Made by a program: the position numbers and the translations under genes. From the NCBI RefSeq assembly GCF_036227605.1, contig NZ_CP109487.1, forward strand, positions 2,542,001 through 2,606,000: a stretch of DNA of 64,000 nucleotides, read 5' to 3'. This DNA comes from Streptomyces sp. NBC_01439 (lineage in GTDB: Bacteria > Actinomycetota > Actinomycetes > Streptomycetales > Streptomycetaceae). The first letter of the stretch is position 1, and each line of letters opens with the position of its first letter. The notes below the pieces were generated by a model. That model made no database searches, had not been told where the DNA came from, and worked only from the letters and a program-made list of their open reading frames with translations. This document shows positions 1 through 7,647 of the stretch, in pieces.

Positions 1-860
1 GCGGCCAGGTAGTCGCCGAGTTGCTCGTGGCAGCGGCTCACCAGATCGTGTCGGCCGGCCTGTTCGCAGTGCGCGAGTGCCTCGGCGGGCCGGCCCGCGG
101 CGAGGAGGAGTTCACCGGCCCGCTCGTGGAAGTCCCGAACCCGCTCGGACAAGCCTTCGGTCCGGGCCAGTTCGAGTGCGGCCAGGACGTCGTCGAGGCG
201 CTGCGAGGTCGCACAACAGTCGAGCGCCTCGCGCTTGCGTACGGGATTGTCCGCGAGCCGCACGGCATCGCCGCCGCGGCCGAGGAAGAGCTTCACCGGG
301 TACAGGTCCGGCACCAGGGGGTCGGCGAGGTGGTCGAAGAAGGTGCTCCACAGCGCGGCGTCCTGGGCGAGCGAGGTCCTCGCGGTGTACGCCCGTAAGG
401 CTTGCGTCGTCATGCCGACGTCGAGGAGACCTGCGTCCTGGCGGCGCCGGAGCAGGGAGACGAGGCCGTCGGCGCTGTCCTGCTCACCCGCCAGCGCCGT
501 CAGCCGGCCCCCGGCCTCACGTTCCAGCGCGAGGTCTCCGGCGCGGCCCGCCGCCTCGGCGATCACGGTGAGGACGGTACGGTCCCCGTGCCCGACGGCT
601 TCGTGCAGCGCTGCCCGTCGGGTCGGCCCCAGGGCCGCCGCGTACCCCTCGGCGGGCAGTCGACGGCCCGGCCGCTCCAGCAGGTCGGCCGCCAGCGCCG
701 GGTCATGGTCGAGCGCCTCCACGAGCGCCCGGCCGAAGGCCTCGGCGGCCAGGTCCAGATCCCTTCCGGTCAGCAGTGCGGGCCGGAAGGTTTGCTCCAC
801 CGCCTTCAGCGCCTTGCGTAGGCTGCGGGGCCTGCCGTCCGAAGACCTGTTGAGCCACAC
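1..860 (-). CDS. Helical-repeat protein of unknown function (3' part outside window)
   Basis: The minus-strand frame stays open from a GTG at 860 to the left edge, so about 286 N-terminal residues are visible and the C terminus is missing. A GAGG motif lies just upstream of the GTG and an in-frame TGA lies three codons before it, which fixes the start region. The product is rich in Ala, Leu, Arg and Glu, with repeating amphipathic helices (for example LDDVLAALELARTEG followed by ERAGELLLAAGRPAEAL) resembling TPR or other alpha-solenoid scaffolds. No catalytic motif, signal peptide or membrane segment is seen. A TTA codon at 396-398 (about codon 155) would make translation depend on the bldA tRNA in Streptomyces. 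It is divergent from the RiPP locus to its right and may be unrelated. I do not recognise the family; the MoxR/vWA-associated helical proteins of actinobacteria are one possibility, unproven. Confidence 0.7.
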   Translation of the reverse strand, partial: MWLNRSSDGRPRSLRKALKAVEQTFRPALLTGRDLDLAAEAFGRALVEALDHDPALAADLLERPGRRLPAEGYAAALGPTRRAALHEAVGHGDRTVLTVIAEAAGRAGDLALEREAGGRLTALAGEQDSADGLVSLLRRRQDAGLLDVGMTTQALRAYTARTSLAQDAALWSTFFDHLADPLVPDLYPVKLFLGRGGDAVRLADNPVRKREALDCCATSQRLDDVLAALELARTEGLSERVRDFHERAGELLLAAGRPAEALAHCEQAGRHDLVSRCHEQLGDYLA

Positions 861-1052
861 CTGTCCTCATCCCCCTGCGATCACCGGGCCGAGCCCTGAT
901 CTCACATGCTAACGACCGTGGGGACAAAGGGAGATGGGACTGCAGGACTGCCCGCAACCTCCGGCTGGACGCAGGTTCGAATCCGGCCCGGCGCCTCGGC
1001 GAACTCGAGGCCCCGAAGGAGGGCGCACTGCCCCGTCGGCCGAAATCACCCC

Positions 1053-1082
1053 TTGCGTACCGCGAGTAACGGCTTTTAGGGT
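1053..1082 (+). promoter_or_regulatory. Probable housekeeping promoter of the RiPP operon
   Basis: A -35 box TTGCGT (1053-1058) and a -10 box TAGGGT (1077-1082) are separated by 18 bp, a good match to HrdB-type Streptomyces promoters. The expected transcription start would leave a short leader before the GTG of the small peptide gene at 1110. The match is by eye only. Confidence 0.55.
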
Positions 1083-1109
1083 CGGCGGACTTGAGGAACG
1101 GGAGGCACC

Positions 1110-1232
1110 GTGGAAAACGACAGGGCACCAGAAGACGACACCCGGACCAAGCCGGAGATCAAGAAGGTGGCCGTCCGCGACGAGACCAGGAAGCGCGACC
1201 GGCTCACCATCGACAAGCGACCGTCGTCCTGA
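1110..1232 (+). CDS. Candidate RiPP precursor peptide, 40 aa
   Basis: A GTG-started frame of 40 codons ends in TGA, preceded by GGGAGG at 1100-1105 and a good promoter. It is too short for most gene callers. The peptide begins MENDRAPEDDTRTKPEIKKV and ends DRLTIDKRPSS. The N-terminal part is acidic and hydrophilic, as in many leader peptides, and the C-terminal part alternates Arg, Lys and Asp. It has no Cys, Trp, Tyr, Phe or His, so thioether and aromatic cross-links are excluded; side-chain or backbone chemistry on Lys, Arg, Asp, Thr, Val or Ile is what remains. It is the first gene of an apparent operon with a radical SAM C-methyltransferase-like maturase, a small partner protein and an exporter, and that context is the main argument for a precursor role. 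It could instead be a short unrelated peptide. Confidence 0.6.
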   Translation: MENDRAPEDDTRTKPEIKKVAVRDETRKRDRLTIDKRPSS

Positions 1233-1243
1233 CCGGGCGGGAG

Positions 1244-1281
1244 CCGGCGCCCGGCGCGGCAGTGCGGACACCGGGCGCCGG
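1244..1281 (+). terminator. Intercistronic hairpin between precursor and maturase genes
   Basis: CCGGCGCCCGG (1244-1254) pairs perfectly with CCGGGCGCCGG (1271-1281) around a 16-nt loop, 11 nt after the precursor stop and with no T tract. Such hairpins between a RiPP precursor gene and its modification genes often act as partial terminators or RNA stabilisers, giving more precursor than enzyme mRNA. The role is inferred. Confidence 0.5.
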
Positions 1282-1347
1282 GGTCCCCCGCGGGACGGGC
1301 GATCGGCCGGCCCGGCGGACGGGCCGCGGCCGGGCGGGGAGGACCGC

Positions 1348-3237
1348 ATGCGCGTTCATCTGGTGACCATGCCCTGGCAGTCGATCGACCTGCCCTCGCT
1401 CCAGATCGGCCTGCTGCACTCGCTCCTGACCCGCACCCGGCCCTTCGACGAGGTCCGGGAGTTCCACGGTTCGCTGCGCTGGGCGGAGTTCCTGCTGGAG
1501 CGGACGGACGGACTGCTGCGCCCGGCCGACCACGCCGAGGTGGGCAGCGACTCGATCTTCGACGGACTCGGCGACTGGGTCTTCTCGGGCGTGCTCTACG
1601 GGGACCCCGACTGGGGCGTCGCACGGCTCGGCGCGTACGCGGAGCGGCGGGGCATCCCGGTGGACAAGGCGCACGCCATGCGGGTCCACGCGGCGGACTT
1701 CGTCTCCCGCAGCGCCTCGGAGATCCTCGACGAGGACCCGGACGTCGTCGGGTTCACCAGTACGTTCATGCAGAACGTGTCCTCGCTCGCGCTCGCCGCC
1801 GAGCTCAAGCGCCGCCGGCCCGGCCTCACCGTGGTCTTCGGTGGCAGCAACTGCGACGGGCCGATGGGCCACGCCCTGCACCGCAACCATCCCTTCGTCG
1901 ACCACGTGGTGCGCGGGGAGGGGGAGTACGCGTTCCCCGCCCTGCTGGCCCATCTGGACTCCGGGACCCCGCCCGTCGACGTACCGGGCCTGTGCTGGTG
2001 GGACGGCGGGACCTCGCGGGCGAACGAGGAGACCCGCCGTACGGTGGCGCCGCGTGACATCGCCTCGCCCGACTACGACATCTGGCAGGCGGAGCTCGAC
2101 GCCTCCCCGGTGGCCGAGTACGTCCGTCCGAAACTGGTCGTGGAAGGCGCACGCGGCTGCTGGTGGGGCGAGAAGCACCACTGCACGTTCTGCGGTCTCA
2201 ACGGCTCGGCGATGGCGTTCCGCGCCAAGCCCGGTGAGCAGTTGTGGGCGGAAGTCGACCGGCTCGTCCGGCGGCACCGGATCCTCGACGTCGTCACGGT
2301 CGACAACATCATCGACATGGCGTACTTCACGGACTTCCTGCCGCTCGCCGCCGACAGCGGCTGGGACCTCCTGATGCACTACGAGGTCAAGTCCAACCTC
2401 ACCGCGGACCAACTGGCGCTCCTGGCCCGATCAGGAGCGGTGCACATCCAGCCGGGGATCGAGAGCCTCAACAACCGCGTGCTCGGCCTCATGGACAAGG
2501 GCGTCACCGGGTCCCGCAACGTCCGCACGCTCCGGGAATGCGCCGACCGGTCGCTCACGTGCACGTGGAACTACCTGTACGGGTTCCCGGGCGAGACGGC
2601 GGACGACTACGACCCGGTCGTCGACCAGATCCCCGCACTCGTCCACCTGCAGCCACCGGGCGGCGCGTTCCGCATCCAGCTGGAGCGGTTCAGCCCGCAC
2701 TTCGCCGATCCCGCCCTCGGGTTCGCCGAGCGGACCCCCGCCGAGATGTACGGCCACGTGTACGACCTCCCCGAGGAGGAACTGGCCGACCTGGTGTACC
2801 TCTTCGACACCCCGCCCCGCGGAATCGGCGGCCCGGCGGAGGAACGGCTCGCAACGGCCGTCGCGGAGTGGCGGGCCGGGCACGCCGGTTCGACGCTGCT
2901 GATGGAACCCGGCGCGGACGGTGAGCTACTGGTGCACGACCGGCGGCGCGGATGGCCGGCCCGGACGCATCGGCTCAGCGGCTGGGAGGCCGCCGCCTTC
3001 CGGCACCTGGAACACGGCCGCTCCGGGCCCGCCCTGCACCGGCTCCTCGCCGAAGAGGGACGTCCGGTCGCTTCCGAGCGGCTCACGGAATGGCTCGGAG
3101 AGGGCGTGTCCCGGGGGCTGCTGTTCTTCGACGGACGGTCGTACGTGTCGCTGCCCCTGCGGAACGCTCCGGTCCGCACGGTCGCCGTCACGGACGGGGC
3201 CGGGGCCGGGGCCGACCCCGAGGTGGCGGCCCTGTGA
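1348..3237 (+). CDS. RiPP maturation radical SAM protein, cobalamin-binding (C-methyltransferase type)
   Basis: The 629-residue product has an N-terminal B12-binding-like Rossmann domain (about 1-215, with DVVGFTST and VVFGGSNCDG), then a radical SAM domain whose cluster ligands form CX7CX2C (Cys271, Cys279, Cys282) in the context ARGCWWGEKHHCTFCGLNG. This variant motif is typical of the actinobacterial family annotated as RiPP maturation radical SAM C-methyltransferase (rSAM ocin type, TIGR03975 from memory). The C-terminal 90 residues (HRLLAEEG..., LTEWLGEGVSRGLLFFDG) look like a winged-helix module that could bind a leader peptide. Family knowledge predicts SAM- and methylcobalamin-dependent methylation, or another radical modification, of a ribosomal peptide. 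The ATG at 1348 has a strong GGGGAGGA site; the frame is open further upstream, but without family similarity. The next gene overlaps it by 4 bp, so the two are probably translationally coupled. Confidence 0.9.
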   Translation: MRVHLVTMPWQSIDLPSLQIGLLHSLLTRTRPFDEVREFHGSLRWAEFLLERTDGLLRPADHAEVGSDSIFDGLGDWVFSGVLYGDPDWGVARLGAYAERRGIPVDKAHAMRVHAADFVSRSASEILDEDPDVVGFTSTFMQNVSSLALAAELKRRRPGLTVVFGGSNCDGPMGHALHRNHPFVDHVVRGEGEYAFPALLAHLDSGTPPVDVPGLCWWDGGTSRANEETRRTVAPRDIASPDYDIWQAELDASPVAEYVRPKLVVEGARGCWWGEKHHCTFCGLNGSAMAFRAKPGEQLWAEVDRLVRRHRILDVVTVDNIIDMAYFTDFLPLAADSGWDLLMHYEVKSNLTADQLALLARSGAVHIQPGIESLNNRVLGLMDKGVTGSRNVRTLRECADRSLTCTWNYLYGFPGETADDYDPVVDQIPALVHLQPPGGAFRIQLERFSPHFADPALGFAERTPAEMYGHVYDLPEEELADLVYLFDTPPRGIGGPAEERLATAVAEWRAGHAGSTLLMEPGADGELLVHDRRRGWPARTHRLSGWEAAAFRHLEHGRSGPALHRLLAEEGRPVASERLTEWLGEGVSRGLLFFDGRSYVSLPLRNAPVRTVAVTDGAGAGADPEVAAL

Positions 3238-3752
3238 CCGGCGGGCAGGTGGTGGTGGACGAGCCGCTGCCGCTGGGCGCGGGCGGACGCGGCGCGGCGG
3301 ACGCCGTGCGCTTCCTGCGCGACTGCCAGAGTCAGGCGCTCACGGTGCGCTGGGTCCCGGACGACGACGTCCTGCCGTTCGACACCGGGCTGCTGCACCA
3401 CCTCCCGCCACCGGCTCCCCGGACCGCCCCTCCGGGCGGGTCCGACGGGGCGGCCGTGTGGCGGTCCCGGTACGCGTACGGCCTGCTGTACCACCGCCGC
3501 GGGCCGGATTTCGTGACGGTCATGGACCGCAGGGACCCTTCGGCCTCGGCCCGGTTCACCATCGACCAGCCTTCACTGCTCGGCGCCTTCCTCACCGTGC
3601 AGGAACCCACGGCCCTCGACGCGCTCGACGCCCCGCACCGCGAGGCCGTGTCCTTGCTCGCGGACGAACGTCTCGTCCTGGTCACGCAGGGGTGGGCCGT
3701 GGCACTGCCACCGCGCCTCAACCGCTGGCCCGTCCCCTGCACGAGCGTCTGA
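3234..3752 (+). CDS. Small RiPP-cluster protein, resembles DUF5825
   Basis: A GTG overlapping the TGA of the radical SAM gene (GTGA) begins a 172-residue soluble protein. It has no signal peptide or membrane span. Recognisable stretches are ADAVRFLRDCQSQALTVRW, a central YGLLYHRRGPDFVTVMDRR and a C-terminal segment ending in LNRWPVPCTSV. From memory, proteins of this size and pattern, annotated DUF5825, sit next to RiPP-type B12-radical SAM enzymes in actinobacteria, which fits the translational coupling seen here. It may present the precursor, deliver it to the maturase, or regulate the enzyme; none of these roles is shown by the sequence. The family assignment is moderately confident and the function unknown. 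Confidence 0.65.
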   Translation: MTGGQVVVDEPLPLGAGGRGAADAVRFLRDCQSQALTVRWVPDDDVLPFDTGLLHHLPPPAPRTAPPGGSDGAAVWRSRYAYGLLYHRRGPDFVTVMDRRDPSASARFTIDQPSLLGAFLTVQEPTALDALDAPHREAVSLLADERLVLVTQGWAVALPPRLNRWPVPCTSV

Positions 3753-3755
3753 CCC

Positions 3756-5045
3756 GTGACCTCGTCGCCGACCCGTCCCCCCGCCGCGGCCGCCGTCCGC
3801 GGCGGCACGCCGTGGGGTGCGCTGCGGCGGCACCGCCCGTTCCTGCTGCTCTGCGGCGAACAGGCGGCCAGCTCCGTCGGACGGCAGATCACCGCGCTGG
3901 CCCTGGCGATGCTGGCCGTGACCCAACTGGACGCGGGCCCGTTCGGGGCGTCCGCGCTGCTGGCCCTGACCTATCTTCCCGGCGCCGTGCTCAGCCCCCT
4001 CGCCGGTGTGCTCGCCGACCGGGCCCGGCTGCGCACCCTGGCCGTCACGCTCACCTCGCTGCAGGTGGTGGTCGTCGCTTCGGTGCCGCTCGCCGGGGCG
4101 CTCGGGAGCCTCGGTCTGCCGCACCTGTACCTGGTGGCCGCCCTCTCGGGTGCGCTGACCTGGACCCTCTCGGTGGCGCTGCAGGCGGCGCTGCCCCGAG
4201 TGGTCGGGCCCGAGCAGCTCCTGACCGGCAACTCCGCCCTGACCGGCGCCCGTACGACGGGCATGATCGGCGGCCCCGCCCTGGGCGGCGTCCTCGTCGG
4301 TCTCGTCGGGGCGTCCTCCGCCCTGTTGGCCGGCAGCGCCGCCTATGCGGTCGAGGCCGTGCTGCTGTTCGCCCTGCCCGCCTCGCTGAACAAGCCGGCC
4401 GAGCCCGCCGGACGCCGGGGCCCCCGGCTCGCCGCGCTCCGTGAAGGGCTGGCGGTGGTCCGGGCGGAACCGGTACTGCGCCGACAGGTGCTCGCGGGCG
4501 CCGGGTTCAACCTCGGCAGCGGGGCTGCGGACGCACTCTTCGTCGTGTACGCGAACCGCGAACTCAGCTTGCCCGCATGGCAGTTGGGGATGGTGTACGC
4601 CGCTTTCAGCGTGGCCACCGTGGCCGGAGTCCTGCTCGCCGGCCGGTTCGCGACGTCCGTCGAGCTGTACCGGGCGACGCGGATCTGCGCGGTGGTGGCA
4701 GCCCTGGCGATCTTCCTCGTCCCGGCGGCGTCGCTGGGGCTCGCCTTCCCCCTACTGCTCACCTACCAACTGGTCTTCGGCATCGCGGCGACCGTGTGGG
4801 CGATCTCCATGACAACGACCCAGCAGCTGATCGCCCCGCCCCACCTCCAGGGCCGCGTAGCCGGCTTCGCCCAGGCTGCGCTGCTGACCACCGTCCCGGT
4901 CGGGGCCCTGTCCGCGGGCGCGCTGGCCGCCTGGCTGGGGAACGTCCCCGTGTTGACCGGCGCCGCGACGGCGGCGCTCCTGGCCGCGGCCTGCTTCTGG
5001 CTGCCGCACCGCACCGACACCGGCGTACGGCCGACCGCCCCGTGA
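3756..5045 (+). CDS. MFS transporter, likely exporter of the RiPP product
   Basis: The 429-residue protein has about twelve hydrophobic segments and the features of drug-efflux MFS proteins: an N-terminal RRHRPFLLLCGEQAASSVGRQITALAL start, a loop after TM2 with LAGVLADRARLR, and a central cytoplasmic loop with Pro/Arg-rich sequence near 210-230. The GTG at 3756 lies 3 bp after the stop of the small partner gene, so it is the last gene of the apparent operon. A strong bidirectional terminator follows. Position and family suggest export of the matured peptide and self-protection, but MFS substrate specificity cannot be read from sequence. Confidence 0.85.
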   Translation: MTSSPTRPPAAAAVRGGTPWGALRRHRPFLLLCGEQAASSVGRQITALALAMLAVTQLDAGPFGASALLALTYLPGAVLSPLAGVLADRARLRTLAVTLTSLQVVVVASVPLAGALGSLGLPHLYLVAALSGALTWTLSVALQAALPRVVGPEQLLTGNSALTGARTTGMIGGPALGGVLVGLVGASSALLAGSAAYAVEAVLLFALPASLNKPAEPAGRRGPRLAALREGLAVVRAEPVLRRQVLAGAGFNLGSGAADALFVVYANRELSLPAWQLGMVYAAFSVATVAGVLLAGRFATSVELYRATRICAVVAALAIFLVPAASLGLAFPLLLTYQLVFGIAATVWAISMTTTQQLIAPPHLQGRVAGFAQAALLTTVPVGALSAGALAAWLGNVPVLTGAATAALLAAACFWLPHRTDTGVRPTAP

Positions 5046-5095
5046 CCGCGGCCCCGTCGGAGTCCGCGCGGCACAGGCGGTTGCCGGCGGGTGCG

Positions 5096-5131
5096 CCCGA
5101 GCCCCGGACCCGTCGGGGTCCGGGGCTCGGG
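5096..5131. terminator. Strong bidirectional terminator
   Basis: CCCGAGCCCCGGACCC and its exact complement form a 16-bp stem closed by a GTCG tetraloop between the converging MFS and msrB genes. It should end transcription from both sides and marks the right boundary of the RiPP operon. Confidence 0.85.
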
Positions 5132-5141
5132 TGCGGGCCTG

Positions 5142-5549
5142 TCAGCCCTCCGTCGGGGTCAGCCGCAGCGAGATCGAGTTGATGCAGTACCGCTGGTCCG
5201 TCGGGGTGGGGTAGCCCTCCCCCTCGAAGACGTGGCCCAGGTGCGAGCCGCACTTGGCACAACGGACCTCCGTGCGGACCATCCCGTGCGAGGTGTCCGC
5301 GATCAGTTCGACCGCGTCGGTGTCCTTCGGGTCGAAGAAGGACGGCCAGCCGCAGTGCGAGTCGAACTTCTCCGACGAGCGGAACAGCTCGGACCCGCAG
5401 CCGCGGCAGGAGTAGACGCCCTCCGTCTTGGTGTCCGTGTATTCACCGCGGAAGGCCGGCTCGGTGCCCGCCAGCCGCAGTACCTGGTACTCGGACGGGG
5501 TCAGCTCCGCCTGCCACTGCTCGTCCGTCTTCTCGACCTCGTAGGACAT
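5142..5549 (-). CDS. msrB: Peptide-methionine (R)-S-oxide reductase
   Basis: The 135-residue product is a full-length MsrB. It reduces the R epimer of methionine sulfoxide in proteins, repairing oxidative damage in the cytoplasm. The structural zinc site is formed by Cys48/Cys51 (SCRGCGSELF) and Cys97/Cys100 (RCAKCGSHLGHVF); the catalytic Cys122 lies in RYCINS, with the conserved HCGWPSF loop at 65-71. It starts 24 bp after the end of murC on the same strand, so the two are probably co-transcribed. Confidence 0.95.
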   Translation of the reverse strand: MSYEVEKTDEQWQAELTPSEYQVLRLAGTEPAFRGEYTDTKTEGVYSCRGCGSELFRSSEKFDSHCGWPSFFDPKDTDAVELIADTSHGMVRTEVRCAKCGSHLGHVFEGEGYPTPTDQRYCINSISLRLTPTEG

Positions 5550-5572
5550 GGTTCTCCCGCTCCCTCGTACCT

Positions 5573-6970
5573 TCAGCTCGACAGCCGGGCGAGGATGGCC
5601 GGACCGAGGTCCGTGACGTCGCCCGCGCCCATGGTGAGAACGAGATCACCGGGCTTCGCCATTCCCGCGATGGCGTCGGCGACGGCCGCCTTGTCGTGCT
5701 CGGCGGTGACGTCGGCGCCCGCCGCCCGGGCGGCCGCGATGATCAGCTCGCTGGTGACGCCGGGGATCGGGTCCTCGCGGGCCGGGTAGATGTCCAGGAC
5801 CAGGGAAGCGTCGGCGAGGGCCAGGGACTGGCCCATCTCCTTGCCGAGCTCCTGGGTGCGGGAGAAGAGGTGCGGCTGGAAGACGACCAGGATCCGGGAG
5901 TCGCCGGCGGCTCCGCGGATGGCCTCGAGGTCGGCGGTCATCTCGGTGGGGTGGTGGGCGTAGGAGTCGATCACCTGGACGCCCGCGGCCTCGCCCTTGA
6001 GCTGGAGGCGGCGCTTGACGCCGGTGTACTTGCCGAGCGCGCTCGCCAGGTTGTGCGCCGGGATGCCGAGCGCCACGCCCGCGGCGAGGGCCGCGACGGC
6101 GTTGTGCGCGTAGTGGCGGCCGGGGACCGAGACGGTGAAGGTGAGCATCCGGCCGTCCAGGACCACGGTGACCTCGCTGGTCAGGCCACGCGGGGTGATC
6201 TTGGTGATCCGGACGTCGGCACCCTCCTCCTCGCCGTACGTGACGACGGTGAGGCCCTCCTTGCCGGCGACCCGGCGGGCGATCTCGGCCGCGCCCTCCT
6301 GGCCGTGGGCGACGACGAGGGTGCCGCCGGGCACGACCTTGCCGACGAAGGTCTCGAAGGATTCGTAGATCTCGTCGATGGAGGCGTAGTTCGCGTGGTG
6401 GTCGAGCTCCGCGTTGAGGATGATCGCGACCTGCGGGGTGTACTTGTGGAAGGTGCGGTCGCTCTCGTCCGCCTCGGCGACGAAGATGTCGCCCTCGCCG
6501 TGGTGGGCGTTGGAGCCGGGGGCGTCCAGGTCGCCGCCGATGGCGTAGGAGGGGTCCAGGCCCAGGGCCGAGAGGGACACCGCCAGCATCGAGGTGGTGG
6601 TGGTCTTGCCGTGCGTGCCGGCGACGGCGATCGGCCGCAGCCCGTCCATCAGGGCGGCCAGCGCGTCGGAGCGGTGCACGACGGGGATGCCGAGCTCGGC
6701 GGCCCGGGCCAGCTCGGGGTTGTCGGCGCGGATGGCGCTGGAGACGACCACGCAGGTGGAACCGGCGGCAAGGTTCTCGGCCGCGTGTCCGCCGTGGACG
6801 GTGGCGCCGTGGGCGCGCAGCGCCTCGGCGGTCTCGGAGTCGCCCCGGCTGTCGCTGCCGGCCACCTGCGCTCCGCGCTGGGCCAGGATCTTCGCGATGC
6901 CGGACATGCCGGCGCCGCCGATGCCGATGAAGTGGGGCCGTTCCATGGCGGTCGGCAGGCCGGGCTTCAT
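5573..6970 (-). CDS. murC: UDP-N-acetylmuramate--L-alanine ligase
   Basis: The 465-residue protein matches MurC along its length: N-terminal nucleotide-binding motif GIGGAGMSGIA (16-26), ATP-binding P-loop GTHGKTTTT (118-126), and the Mur ligase central and C-terminal domains (HHPTEMTADL, FQPHLFSRT). It adds L-Ala to UDP-MurNAc, the first peptide step of peptidoglycan precursor synthesis. Here it sits away from the dcw cluster and next to msrB. The ATG at 6970 gives the usual length; a second Met nine residues in (MERPHF) is an alternative start. Confidence 0.95.
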   Translation of the reverse strand: MKPGLPTAMERPHFIGIGGAGMSGIAKILAQRGAQVAGSDSRGDSETAEALRAHGATVHGGHAAENLAAGSTCVVVSSAIRADNPELARAAELGIPVVHRSDALAALMDGLRPIAVAGTHGKTTTTSMLAVSLSALGLDPSYAIGGDLDAPGSNAHHGEGDIFVAEADESDRTFHKYTPQVAIILNAELDHHANYASIDEIYESFETFVGKVVPGGTLVVAHGQEGAAEIARRVAGKEGLTVVTYGEEEGADVRITKITPRGLTSEVTVVLDGRMLTFTVSVPGRHYAHNAVAALAAGVALGIPAHNLASALGKYTGVKRRLQLKGEAAGVQVIDSYAHHPTEMTADLEAIRGAAGDSRILVVFQPHLFSRTQELGKEMGQSLALADASLVLDIYPAREDPIPGVTSELIIAAARAAGADVTAEHDKAAVADAIAGMAKPGDLVLTMGAGDVTDLGPAILARLSS

Positions 6971-7031
6971 TCAGGTCGCTCCAGGATCGTGTGTCGTGCG
7001 GGTGCGCGTGGGACTCTGACTGGCCCCAAGC

Positions 7032-7499
7032 CTATTCGTTGTGGGAGAAGAGCTTGAGCACGGGAACGCCGACCTTGTGGCGGGCGCGCGAGGCCCAGTC
7101 CCGGTGGAAGAACTCCTCGACGAAGTGCGGGGCGGTCAAGACGATCACCTCGTCGGCGTCGTGCTCGTCCACGATGGTCTTCAGCTTGTCGAGCGGGTGG
7201 TCCTCGACGATCTGCCCCACCGCGTTGGCTCCCTTGGCGCGCAGCGCGTTCAGGGAGTGCGCGAGGGCGTGCGCGGCAGGGCCGAGGGCGGCCTCACCCT
7301 CGGGTTCGTCGCCCTCACGGATGGCCTCCGGGAGCTCACCGAGCGCTACGTCGTCGATGGCGCGCAGCAGTCGGTCCTGGTCGCCCCGGGGTTGCATGAG
7401 GACGATGAAGGAAACCGCGTCGTCCCCGTGCAGGTTGGTGACGAAGTCCACGTCCACCGCGGTCAGCGGCTGCTCGATCATCAATACGCTCGTGAACAC
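7032..7499 (-). CDS. Conserved actinobacterial protein, possible Usp-like fold
   Basis: The GTG at 7499 is preferred because AAGGAGAGG lies at proper distance upstream; longer frames from 7634 have no such support. The 155-residue product is soluble and acidic. Its C-terminal half (LDKLKTIVDEHDADEVIVLTAPHFVEEFFHRDWASRARHK, beginning near residue 110) resembles the alpha/beta pattern of nucleotide-binding UspA-like proteins, in which a helix-strand unit precedes a DWASRAR-type helix. No catalytic residues are obvious. It lies just upstream of murC on the same strand with a short gap, so read-through from this gene into murC is possible. Function unknown. Confidence 0.75.
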   Translation of the reverse strand: MFTSVLMIEQPLTAVDVDFVTNLHGDDAVSFIVLMQPRGDQDRLLRAIDDVALGELPEAIREGDEPEGEAALGPAAHALAHSLNALRAKGANAVGQIVEDHPLDKLKTIVDEHDADEVIVLTAPHFVEEFFHRDWASRARHKVGVPVLKLFSHNE

Positions 7500-7647
7500 G
7501 GACGCCCTCTCCTTCATGGGCCGAGGCCGGCCGGCCGACCCCTGCGGAAACCATCCTGCCCCGCTGTCGCACGGGGCCCTGCGCAGACATTCCTGCCCAG
7601 TTATGTGCCCAGCGGAAGCGAAGCGGAACGACAAATTCCGCGCCTTG

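Noticed and set aside
920..1003. tRNA-like segment with GGTTCGAATCC T-arm
   Set aside because: A 5-bp T-stem can be drawn (one mismatch), but no matching 5' acceptor strand, D-arm or anticodon arm is found upstream, so it is not a functional tRNA. It might be a relic of a tRNA 3' end at an old integration site, but no integrase or second copy is in the window.
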